Assembly (NCBI RefSeq): GCF_900113245.1
Contig: NZ_FOOQ01000002.1
Coordinates: 780,881 to 844,880, forward strand
Length of the DNA: 64,000 bases
Direction of reading: 5' to 3'
Origin: Halopelagius inordinatus
GTDB lineage: Archaea > Halobacteriota > Halobacteria > Halobacteriales > Haloferacaceae
Within the stretch, counting starts at the first letter, position 1. The number at the start of each line of letters is the position of its first letter. Under the pieces are notes generated by a model. The model had not been told where the DNA came from. It was given only the letters and a program-made list of their open reading frames with translations, and did not search any database. Positions 8,732 through 15,821 of this stretch are shown here, piece by piece. The position numbers and the translations under genes are program-made.

Positions 8732-8977
8732 TTAGCGTTGGATGACGATGTAGTCCTTGACCGCCTGAACGCGGGTGACGGGGACACGGAATCGGCCTCG
8801 GTCGTCCTGTTCGAAGGCGAACTGTCCCGAGCGAACCTCCTCGTGCGGGGAGACGAGAAGGTCGTGAAGCGCCCCGGTCTTCAGGTCCATGGTGATGTTG
8901 TACAACTGCCCGAGTTCGGTTCCGTCCGAACCCATGACGGCCTTCCCCGAGAGGTTTTCGGCGAGTATGTCGGCCAT
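8732..8977 (-). CDS. PRC-barrel domain protein
   Basis: 81 residues from the ATG at 8977. It covers one PRC-barrel: the N-terminal L-S-G-K-A-V-M-G-S-D-G-T-E-L-G and the later G-R-F-R-V-P-V-T-R-V-Q-A-V-K-D-Y are family hallmarks. Stand-alone archaeal PRC-barrels are linked to RNA or ribosome processes, and the bacterial relative RimM acts in 16S maturation. Its position directly upstream of nob1 (9 bp) and divergent from aIF5B supports a ribosome-assembly role, which is inference. An upstream ATG at 9013 would add 12 residues without family resemblance. Confidence 0.87.
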   Translation of the reverse strand: MADILAENLSGKAVMGSDGTELGQLYNITMDLKTGALHDLLVSPHEEVRSGQFAFEQDDRGRFRVPVTRVQAVKDYIVIQR

Positions 8978-9207
8978 GCAGGTGGGTACCGTGTGGGCCC
9001 ACATAAACGCCACGGGGCCGTCCGACGAGCGACCGACCGGTTTCGGAACCGCCGCGTCGGACGACCGAGACGGCCGGACCGTACTATCCGGGGCCGTAGC
9101 CGCCGAAGACGCCGCTCGCGGGAGAGCGGCGCTCCGGACGTGACGATGGACTTAACTGCAATCCCGAACAGGTTACGGACAAGAGAACTTCTCCGGGGTG
9201 ATTCTTC

Positions 9208-11028
9208 ATGTCTGACACAGACTCCGACGCCGACGCGAACTCAGCCACAGAACCGAACACGTTACGCACCCCCATCGTCGCCGTTCTCGGGCACGTCGAC
9301 CACGGGAAAACCACCTTGCTCGACAAGATACGCGGCTCCGCCGTCAGCGAGGGCGAAGCCGGCGCTATCACCCAACACATCGGCGCTACCGCCGTCCCCT
9401 TAGAGACGGTGTCCGAGATGGCGGGCAGTCTCGTGGACCCAGACGACTTCGACCTGCCGGGACTGCTTTTCATCGACACGCCGGGACACCACTCCTTTAC
9501 GACGCTTCGCTCTCGCGGCGGCGCACTCGCGGACATCGCCATCGTCGTCGTCGACGTAAACGACGGCTTCCAACCGCAGACGATAGAGGCGCTCGACATC
9601 CTCCGGCGGACGGGGACGCCGTTCGTCGTCGCCGCCAACAAGATAGACACGACGCCCGGATGGAACCCACAGGAGGGGTCGCCCATCCAGAAGACGTACG
9701 ATGCGCAGTCGCAGAACGCCAGCCAGCGACTCGACTCGAACCTCTACGAGATAATCGGCAACCTCTCGGACGAGGGCTTTTCCGCTGACCTCTACTGGCG
9801 CGTCCAGAACTTCCAGAAGAACGTCGGCGTCGTCCCCATCTCGGCCATCACGAGCGAGGGGATTCCCGACCTGCTCGCGGTGCTCATGGGTCTCTCCCAG
9901 CGGTACATGAAAGAGCAGATGGAGATAGACGTCTCCGGGCCCGGCGCGGGGACGGTACTCGAAGTCAAAGACGAACGCGGGTTCGGGACGACACTCGACG
10001 TGGTGCTGTACGACGGCACCGTGAGCGAGGACGACACCATCGTCGTCGGCGGGATGGACGGCCCCATCGTGACCGACGTGCGCGCACTCTTGCAACCGCG
10101 CCCGAACGCCGAGATACGGACGGAGAAACGCTTCGACAAGGTCGAATCCGTCACCGCCGCCTCCGGTATCAAAATCGCCGCCCCCGATCTCGAACTCGCG
10201 ATGGCGGGCGCGCCGATTCGCGTCGTCCGCGACCGGAACTTAGACGAGGTTATCGCCGAAGTCGAAGCCGAACTCGCGGAGATAGAGGTCGATACCGAAG
10301 AGGAGGGCGTCGTCGTGAAGGCGGACACCCTCGGCAGTCTCGAAGCGATGGCAAACGCCCTCAAAGAGGCGGAGGTGCCCGTCCTCCGCGCGGAAGTCGG
10401 CGATATCGCGCCGCGGGACGTGGCCGTCGCCTCGACGGCCCGAGAGGACGAGAACAAAGTCATCCTCGGCTTCAACGTCGACGTCCTCCCGAACGCGAAG
10501 GAGGAACTCGAACAGAGCGACGTGCGCCTGTTCGACGACGACGTCATCTACCAACTCATAGAGGAGTACGAGGAGTTCGTCGAGGAACGCAAGCGCGCCC
10601 AACAGGAGACGGTTCTGGACAAGATAATCCGGCCCTGCCGGTTCCGCATCCTCGAAGACCACGTCTTCCGGCAGTCGAGTCCCGCCGTCGTCGGCGTCGA
10701 AGTGCTCTCGGGCACCCTGAAGAACAACACGAACATCGCAAAGTGGGACGGGAACGAACCGAACCGGGTCGGGCAACTCTCCGGCATCCAAGAACAGGGA
10801 GAAGACGTCTCGAAGGCCCGCGCGGGCAAGCGCGTCTCCGTCGCCATCGACGGCCCGACGGTGGGCCGCCAGATAGAGGAGGGCGACGAACTGTGGGTCG
10901 AACTCCCCGAGAAACACGCGAAGATTCTCGAACAGGAACTGTCCGACGACATCCCGGCGGACGAACTGGAGGCGCTTACGGGCTACCTCGACAAACAGCG
11001 TCAACGCGACCCCTTCTGGGGGAAGTGA
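9208..11028 (+). CDS. infB: Translation initiation factor aIF5B (archaeal IF2)
   Basis: 606 residues. The GTPase domain begins at once: GHVDHGKT (28-35, P-loop), then switch II D-T-P-G-H-H and N-K-I-D. Beta-barrel domain II, the domain III segment around [10 protein letters not shown], and the C-terminal beta-barrel (from about residue 470) follow. aIF5B joins the ribosomal subunits and stabilises initiator tRNA. The long charged N-terminal extension of eukaryotic eIF5B is absent, as usual for archaea. No intein is inserted at the P-loop, a site where some archaeal homologues carry one. GGGGTGATT just before the ATG may act as a weak ribosome-binding site. The stop is 50 bp from the next small gene. 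Confidence 0.96.
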   Translation: MSDTDSDADANSATEPNTLRTPIVAVLGHVDHGKTTLLDKIRGSAVSEGEAGAITQHIGATAVPLETVSEMAGSLVDPDDFDLPGLLFIDTPGHHSFTTLRSRGGALADIAIVVVDVNDGFQPQTIEALDILRRTGTPFVVAANKIDTTPGWNPQEGSPIQKTYDAQSQNASQRLDSNLYEIIGNLSDEGFSADLYWRVQNFQKNVGVVPISAITSEGIPDLLAVLMGLSQRYMKEQMEIDVSGPGAGTVLEVKDERGFGTTLDVVLYDGTVSEDDTIVVGGMDGPIVTDVRALLQPRPNAEIRTEKRFDKVESVTAASGIKIAAPDLELAMAGAPIRVVRDRNLDEVIAEVEAELAEIEVDTEEEGVVVKADTLGSLEAMANALKEAEVPVLRAEVGDIAPRDVAVASTAREDENKVILGFNVDVLPNAKEELEQSDVRLFDDDVIYQLIEEYEEFVEERKRAQQETVLDKIIRPCRFRILEDHVFRQSSPAVVGVEVLSGTLKNNTNIAKWDGNEPNRVGQLSGIQEQGEDVSKARAGKRVSVAIDGPTVGRQIEEGDELWVELPEKHAKILEQELSDDIPADELEALTGYLDKQRQRDPFWGK

Positions 11029-11048
11029 CGGCCTAACGGACGGCCCCG

Positions 11049-11053
11049 TTTTT
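11049..11053 (+). promoter_or_regulatory. TATA-like T-tract before a small membrane gene; possible infB terminator
   Basis: TTTTT lies 21 bases after the infB stop and 26-30 bases before the ATG at 11079. The spacing fits a leaderless promoter. A T-tract on the coding strand can also end archaeal transcripts, so both uses are possible. Confidence 0.3.
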
Positions 11054-11078
11054 GTGAGTTCCGCGCGAACGAGAGCGC

Positions 11079-11252
11079 ATGGTCTCTCGCGAGAACAAGA
11101 TAATCCTCGGGTTCGGAGTGTTGGCGTTGCTCCTCGTGGCCGTGGGCACGCAGTTCGCTTGGTGGAACACGTGGTTGTTACTCGCCGTCGTCATCGTCGT
11201 CGGCGTCCTCTTTCCGTTGGCTATCGTCGACGGACTCGACGGGGACGACTGA
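11079..11252 (+). CDS. Small two-helix membrane protein
   Basis: 57 residues. After M-V-S-R-E-N-K come two hydrophobic segments (about residues 8-24 and 31-50) separated by T-Q-F-A-W-W-N-T. The C-terminus D-G-L-D-G-D-D is acidic and probably cytoplasmic. The start is supported by the TTTTT element 26-30 bases upstream. It could be mistaken for a random frame, but the hydrophobic pattern, the acidic tail and the GC-rich third positions argue it is coded. The function is unknown. Confidence 0.55.
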   Translation: MVSRENKIILGFGVLALLLVAVGTQFAWWNTWLLLAVVIVVGVLFPLAIVDGLDGDD

Positions 11253-11350
11253 CGGGTCGAATGGTCGGTTACAGGAACGCCCGTCGGCGGCTTCCGGACA
11301 CTCATAAGTTATACCGACGTTCGGACGATGGGCTATCGCAGTTCGGAGTA

Positions 11351-11401
11351 ATGTTTACTACGGATACGCTCGTACGTTACCACGGAGGTGAGCGACGATG
11401 A
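11351..11401 (+). other. Possible 16-codon leader ORF coupled to the next gene
   Basis: ATG at 11351 opens a 16-codon frame ending in TGA at 11399-11401. That stop overlaps the ATG (11398) of the following gene as ATGA. The last codons of the small frame contain the ribosome-binding site GGAGGTGA at 11384-11391. A TATA-like CATAAGTTATA lies at about 11301-11311, placing transcription start upstream of this frame. It may be translated and coupled to the gene below, or may simply be the leader carrying the binding site. Confidence 0.25.
11384..11391 (+). promoter_or_regulatory. Strong Shine-Dalgarno site, rare in this window
   Basis: GGAGGTGA ends six bases before the ATG at 11398. Most genes here look leaderless, so a full Shine-Dalgarno sequence stands out and fixes the start of the following small membrane protein. 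Confidence 0.6.
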
Positions 11402-11628
11402 GCACGAGACAGACACCGACCGGAGACGCCATCCGACCGACGTTCGGGACGTGGTACGACGCCCTCCTGTTGTTGCTTCCGCTTCCCTTGCTACTCGGCG
11501 TCGTCGGTGCCGTGCTCACGTCCGCGCCGGTTGCGGTCGGTGCGGGCGTCGGCGGTCTGCCGTCTGCGGCGTTGCTCGCGTACGGTCTGTTCGTCGAACC
11601 GCCGACGCCCGGCCGGTCGAGTCGGTGA
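11398..11628 (+). CDS. Small membrane protein
   Basis: 76 residues. A polar N-terminus of about 20 residues ends in F-G-T-W-Y-D. Two hydrophobic segments (about residues 23-42 and 46-66) follow, then a short Pro/Arg-rich tail. GGAGGTGA six bases upstream fixes the start. No homologous family was recognised and there is no catalytic motif. It is a predicted inner-membrane hairpin of unknown role, convergent with the gene ending at 11708. Confidence 0.6.
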   Translation: MSTRQTPTGDAIRPTFGTWYDALLLLLPLPLLLGVVGAVLTSAPVAVGAGVGGLPSAALLAYGLFVEPPTPGRSSR

Positions 11629-11707
11629 CCGTCCCCGCGGCTATCGGACTATCGTCTCGAAGACTGCGGCGAAAAGCGGCACGTTCCGCGAGGAGGGTCG
11701 GGTTCGG

Positions 11708-12088
11708 TTACCGAGCGGTCGGAGTGAGTTCGTCGCCGACGGCGCTCATGACCTGAAACGCCGCGGAGGCCGCGAGTCCGCGAGCGACTTCGTCTCGGTC
11801 GTCGTCTGTGAGTCCCGACTCCAGGTCGTTCCCGTCGGGCGCGAACCCGGCGCTGACCGGTCGGCCGACGGGCGGGCGGACGGCCACCGTCGCCTCCGGA
11901 CCGTTCGCTCCGTTGGAGAGTTCCGATCCGATAGCGTATCCCTCCGGAAGGTACGACTGCGTGCGAGAGACGATTCCCGCGACGGCCTCGCGCAGCGTCC
12001 GGACCTGTTCCGTCGAGAGGTCCTCTTGGTTCGGGTGGCCCGCATCGACGACGCCGGGGGAACCCGCGTAGGGGTTGTTTCCGTTCAT
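11708..12088 (-). CDS. DUF5811-like haloarchaeal protein
   Basis: 126 residues starting M-N-G-N-N-P-Y-A-G-S-P-G, followed by a helix T-E-Q-V-R-T-L-R-E-A-V-A-G-I and the block A-T-V-A-V-R-P-P-V-G-R-P-V-S-A-G-F. This matches my memory of the DUF5811 family, haloarchaea-specific and without known function. It is soluble with no metal motif. Minus-strand AT-rich sequence (GCTTATGAAG) lies just before the ATG. Transcription is leftward, and the gene shares its direction with the arginine decarboxylase upstream of it. Confidence 0.75.
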   Translation of the reverse strand: MNGNNPYAGSPGVVDAGHPNQEDLSTEQVRTLREAVAGIVSRTQSYLPEGYAIGSELSNGANGPEATVAVRPPVGRPVSAGFAPDGNDLESGLTDDDRDEVARGLAASAAFQVMSAVGDELTPTAR

Positions 12089-12152
12089 GAGGATAAGTCA
12101 CTCTTCATAAGCGTAGTACGCTGATAAAGCCGTCGAACGGTGCGAAACGTTC

Positions 12153-12623
12153 TCACAGTATCGGCTCGCTCTCGCCGTAGGCCGCGAGGGTGACGGCCGT
12201 CGTGTACCCCTCGCCGTCGGCCTCCGCGGTCGTGACGACGGCGCGTTCGTCGTCGAACTCCCACTCGCGGAGTCCGCGCCCCGCCGCCAACCCCGCTTCG
12301 ACCGCCCGTCGGACGGCTTCGGGGTCCTCGCCCGACGCCTCGTAGAACAGGCCCGGCCCCGGTCCGGTCGCCCACCCGAGTCCGGCGGCGACGGTGCCCG
12401 CCTCGGCCGTCGTCTCCCGCGCTTCGACGACGGTCAGGCGGTTCCCGGCCGGGCCGAGATTCGGCGCGGTGTCGACTTCCTCGACTGTCGCTCCCGCGGG
12501 GACGATAGAGGAGACGGAGACGAGGTTGTAGTTGTGCACGTTCGCCGCGGCCAAGGCGGCGTCGTAAGACGCCATCTCGGTGGGGGCAGTGCCCACGCCG
12601 CGGACCACGTAGATGGTGCTCAT
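12153..12623 (-). CDS. pdaD: Pyruvoyl-dependent arginine decarboxylase
   Basis: 156 residues, the normal length of the proenzyme. It decarboxylates arginine to agmatine for polyamine (and, in archaea, tRNA agmatidine) synthesis. The proenzyme cleaves itself between two serines, here Ser38-Ser39 in L-V-S-V-S-S-I-V-P-A-G-A, and the second serine becomes the N-terminal pyruvoyl group of the alpha chain. Conserved glycine-rich segments near residues 80-95 are present. The minus-strand CGCCTTATTCC at 12644-12654 is 21-31 bases upstream of the ATG, giving a leaderless promoter. It lies between PAN and the DUF5811-like gene, all on the minus strand. Confidence 0.92.
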   Translation of the reverse strand: MSTIYVVRGVGTAPTEMASYDAALAAANVHNYNLVSVSSIVPAGATVEEVDTAPNLGPAGNRLTVVEARETTAEAGTVAAGLGWATGPGPGLFYEASGEDPEAVRRAVEAGLAAGRGLREWEFDDERAVVTTAEADGEGYTTAVTLAAYGESEPIL

Positions 12624-12678
12624 CGTCGAAGAACGGCGACGCGGGGAATAAGGCGTTACGAAAGCGCGGCGTCGAGCG

Positions 12679-13908
12679 TCAGTACTGGTAGTCCGTGTGA
12701 CCGGGCAGTACCGTCTTCTCGTCCGTGGATTCGAGTTTCTCGAAGGCGGCGTCGAAGTCCGCGCGAGTGACTTCGGTGCGTTCGTCTCGGATGGCGAACA
12801 TCCCGGCCTCGGTGGCCAGAGAGGCGATGTCCGCGCCGGAGTAGTCGTCGAGTTGCTCGGCGAAGTCGGCGAAGTCCACGTCGTCCGCGACGTTCATGTC
12901 GCGGGTGTGAATCTCCAGAATCTTCTGGCGGCCCTCGGGTGCGGGCTTGGGAACCTCGATGAGGCGGTCGAACCGGCCGGGGCGGAGGATGGCCTCGTCG
13001 AGCATGTCGAAGCGGTTCGTCGCGGCCATGATGCGAATCTCGCCTCTGTCGTCGAAGCCGTCCATCTCCGAGAGCAGTTGCATCATCGTCCGCTGAACCT
13101 CGGCGTCGCCGGACGTCTTCGAGTCCGTCCGCTTGGATGCGACGGCGTCTATCTCGTCGATGAAGATGACTGCGGGTTCGCGGTCCGCGGCCAGTTCGAA
13201 CAGGTCGCGGACGAGACGAGAGCCCTCGCCGATGAACTTCCGGACGAGTTCCGACCCGGCCATCTTGATGAACGTCGCGTCCGTCTCGTTTGCGACGGCC
13301 TTCGCCAGCATCGTCTTGCCGGTGCCCGGCGGACCGTAGAGGAGGACGCCCGACGGCGGGTCGACGCCGACTTCCGCGAACATCTCGGGGTTCGTGAGGG
13401 GGTCTTCGACCGCCTCGCGGACCTCCCGAACCTGCTCGTCGATGCCGCCGATATCCTCGTACCGGACCTCCGGAGAGGCGTCGACTTCCATCGCTTGCGC
13501 GCGCGAGTCCGTCTCGTCGTCGAGGAGCGTCTGGATGGCGAACGAGTCGTTGATGGCCACTCGGTCGCCGTTCTCGATTTCGGTGTCGAGATGCGGGGAG
13601 GCGTCGGTGAGTACCTCCTGGTTGTTGCCGTGCTGTTTGATGACGACGCCGTCGTCCGTCACTTCCTCGACCGTGGCGACGTACAGCGACGAGGTCTTCA
13701 GCGCCTCGTTTCGGTCTTTCAACTGGTCGACTTCGCCTTTGAGCTCTTCGCGGCGGTCGAGCGCCTCCGAAAGGCGGTCGTCCAGTTCGTCGTTCACCGC
13801 GACGAGGCGCTCGAAGTGCTGCCGGATAGCCGACAGGCGTTCGGCCTCGGACATCTCTGGGTCGAGGTCCAGACGGGGGCGGTCAGGGAGAGAGGGGCTT
13901 CTGGACAT
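12679..13908 (-). CDS. pan: Proteasome-activating nucleotidase PAN
   Basis: 409 residues. An N-terminal coiled coil (about 20-70) and an OB domain (about 75-130) come first. The AAA+ module follows with Walker A GPPGTGKT (192-199), Walker B A-V-I-F-I-D-E (Asp251-Glu252) and the arginine-finger region around R-P-G-R-F-D-R. PAN hexamers unfold proteins and feed them to the 20S proteasome. The C-terminus is H-T-D-Y-Q-Y, so the last three residues are Y-Q-Y, without the penultimate Tyr of the usual HbYX docking motif. The minus-strand CATTTACGC at 13932-13940 is at promoter distance. It is a single-gene unit upstream of pdaD. Confidence 0.95.
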   Translation of the reverse strand: MSRSPSLPDRPRLDLDPEMSEAERLSAIRQHFERLVAVNDELDDRLSEALDRREELKGEVDQLKDRNEALKTSSLYVATVEEVTDDGVVIKQHGNNQEVLTDASPHLDTEIENGDRVAINDSFAIQTLLDDETDSRAQAMEVDASPEVRYEDIGGIDEQVREVREAVEDPLTNPEMFAEVGVDPPSGVLLYGPPGTGKTMLAKAVANETDATFIKMAGSELVRKFIGEGSRLVRDLFELAADREPAVIFIDEIDAVASKRTDSKTSGDAEVQRTMMQLLSEMDGFDDRGEIRIMAATNRFDMLDEAILRPGRFDRLIEVPKPAPEGRQKILEIHTRDMNVADDVDFADFAEQLDDYSGADIASLATEAGMFAIRDERTEVTRADFDAAFEKLESTDEKTVLPGHTDYQY

Positions 13909-14045
13909 CAGTTGTACGCCCTACGAGTCGCGCGTAAATGTGCCTTTGGGTATCCCGAATCGTTCGCGACTTCCGTTTCGCGCGCGAAAGGGCCGGAGAG
14001 CGGGGAATCTACAACTCTCGGGGCGCGCAACGCGCCGTGCGGGAC

Positions 14046-15071
14046 TCAGGCGTCCGCGCCGTCGGCGACCCGGCGGAACTCCAACTCGAAGACGCTCCCC
14101 GTCGGGTCGCGGGGGCGGTACTCCACCGCCCCGCCGTAGAGGTCCATCAACCGGTCGACGAAAAAGAGGCTGAGGCCCTGGCCGTGTTGCAACGGCGTCT
14201 CCTCTCTGCGACCGAACAGTAGGTCCGCCCGGTCGGCGTCGATGCCGGGTCCGTCGTCCTCGACGGTCAGAAAGACCCGGTCGGCCGTCCGTTCGATGCT
14301 GACGCCGACCCACGGACGGGGCGTGTCGGCGTGTTCGATACCGTTCTCGACGAGAGCGGCGACGGCCCGTTGGACCGCCCCGTCGGCGAGGACGTACACC
14401 GGGTCGTCGGGGAGTTCGAGCGTCACGTCCGCGTCGGTTGGGGGGAGGCTCCGAACGGTCATCCGCGCGACCTCGTCGAGGCGAACGGGCGAGAGCGCGG
14501 CGTCTTCGGCGTCCTCCTTCGCGAGGAGGGCGTTCAGTTCGCGGGCCGTCTCCGCCCGGTCGAGGAGTCGATCGACGCGCCGCATCGCCCGGTCGAGGAG
14601 GTCACGTTCGGGTCGTTCCAGCGCCGGTCGAATCGTCTCGAGAACGCCCGCGACGACGTTGACGTCGTTGCGGATGTTGTGTCGGAGGAGGCGATTCAAC
14701 ACCTGTATCGTTCGAGTGTACCGTCGTCGGTCGCTCAGGTCCACGAAGATGCCGCCGTACCCGCGCAGTTCGCCGTCGGCGACGATGGGAAACGTCGCGC
14801 CGTACCCGAACGCTCGGTCGCCCGACTTCGTCACCGCCTCGACTTCCCCCTCCCACGCGCGCCTGTCGGCCAACGCCCGCGTAATCTCTCGGTACGTCTC
14901 CGAGTCGTTCACCAGAAACGACGGCGGCGACCCGAGAAGTTCCTCGCGCGAGTAGCCCGTAAACTCCACGCAGGCCCGGTTGACGTCGACGATTTGGAGG
15001 TTCTCGTCGGTGATGACCGTCGGGTTCGGCGTCTCGAAGAAGGTCAGCCGATAGCGTTCGGGGTCAGTCAT
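14046..15071 (-). CDS. PAS-domain sensor histidine kinase
   Basis: 341 residues from the ATG at 15071. A PAS domain (about residues 8-120) includes N-P-T-V-I-T-D-E-N-L-Q-I and the S-D-R-R-R-Y linker. The dimerisation helix carries the phosphoacceptor box L-L-R-H-N-I-R-N-D-V. The ATPase part has E-N-G-I-E-H-A (N box), E-D-D-G-P-G-I (G1) and the final G-Q-G-L-S-L-F. No membrane segment is seen, so it is a cytoplasmic sensor. The H-box form with R-H-N-I-R-N is typical of haloarchaeal kinases. No response regulator lies next to it, so it is probably an orphan whose signal is unknown. Confidence 0.9.
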   Translation of the reverse strand: MTDPERYRLTFFETPNPTVITDENLQIVDVNRACVEFTGYSREELLGSPPSFLVNDSETYREITRALADRRAWEGEVEAVTKSGDRAFGYGATFPIVADGELRGYGGIFVDLSDRRRYTRTIQVLNRLLRHNIRNDVNVVAGVLETIRPALERPERDLLDRAMRRVDRLLDRAETARELNALLAKEDAEDAALSPVRLDEVARMTVRSLPPTDADVTLELPDDPVYVLADGAVQRAVAALVENGIEHADTPRPWVGVSIERTADRVFLTVEDDGPGIDADRADLLFGRREETPLQHGQGLSLFFVDRLMDLYGGAVEYRPRDPTGSVFELEFRRVADGADA

Positions 15072-15154
15072 GAGTGCGGTGAACGCCCCCGTTCGAGAGA
15101 GCGTTCGGTCATTTACAGAGCGTTCGACCGGCACCTGTTAGCGTTTTTGTTTGT

Positions 15155-15622
15155 TCAATCGACACGTTCGCCCTGATACGACCCGTCGTACGTCTCCTCG
15201 TGGTCCGCCTCCGCGAGGACCAACTGCGCGACGCGCGCGCGCGGTTCGAGCGCTATCTCGTGGTGGACCTCCAACAGGCCCTCCCCCTTCCCCTGGTATC
15301 CGGCGTCCCAGACGGCGGTATCGAGCATACAGGAGTTACGCATCAGCGACGAACGGGGGTAGAGAAAGCCGACGTGTCCCTCCGGAATGTGGATGGTTTC
15401 GGCGTACTGGAGAACGTACCCGCCGGGCGAGAGGCGGTAGACGCCCTCCTCGTCGACGTCGAGTTCGCGTCGTTCTCCGATCTGTTTTCCCTCCGTCCCG
15501 ATTCTCCCCGGTTCGACCTGTTCGAGGACGGCGGCGGCGGTCAGATCCACCCCGTTCGGTTGTACCTGCGAGGCGTCGAGAGGGTCGATGTGTTCTGCGA
15601 CGAATCCTCCGGAGCGAAACAT
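15155..15622 (-). CDS. dut: dUTP diphosphatase / dCTP deaminase family enzyme
   Basis: 155 residues. It belongs to the trimeric dUTPase / dCTP-deaminase superfamily: Q-P-N-G-V-D-L, Y-P-R-S-S-L-M-R-N, D-A-G-Y-Q-G-K-G-E-G and R-V-A-Q-L-V-L are the conserved nucleotide-site motifs in the usual order. Haloarchaeal relatives are annotated as deoxyuridine 5'-triphosphate nucleotidohydrolase, which keeps dUTP low and supplies dUMP. A separate dCTP deaminase activity cannot be excluded from sequence alone. It is divergent from aconitase with a 199-bp AT-rich gap that holds both promoters. Confidence 0.86.
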   Translation of the reverse strand: MFRSGGFVAEHIDPLDASQVQPNGVDLTAAAVLEQVEPGRIGTEGKQIGERRELDVDEEGVYRLSPGGYVLQYAETIHIPEGHVGFLYPRSSLMRNSCMLDTAVWDAGYQGKGEGLLEVHHEIALEPRARVAQLVLAEADHEETYDGSYQGERVD

Positions 15623-15787
15623 ACCGAGAGAGTCGCGCCGAGCGAAAAAGCGCTGTCGTTGTTCCGCCGCGGTCCGGTGACCGTCGATAGAACAGAGGAA
15701 ATCGATAGACTGAGGCGTTGTTCATGATTATCGTGGATATAGTATTAATGTGGTTAAGTGACATACCTCTATCCTCAAACACGCGGG

Positions 15788-15797
15788 ATTTATAATC
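15788..15797 (+). promoter_or_regulatory. TATA box of the aconitase gene
   Basis: TTTATAAT within 15788-15797 lies 26-34 bases before the aconitase ATG at 15822. It is the best TATA box in the window and predicts an mRNA starting at or a few bases before the ATG. Confidence 0.6.
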
Positions 15798-15821
15798 GTA
15801 GACGGCCGACTTCGGGACGTT

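Noticed and set aside
15141-15153. T-rich tract GTTTTTGTTTG as a terminator
   Set aside because: It is on the plus strand between two minus-strand genes, so it would not end either transcript. It reads as an A-rich stretch near the kinase promoter.
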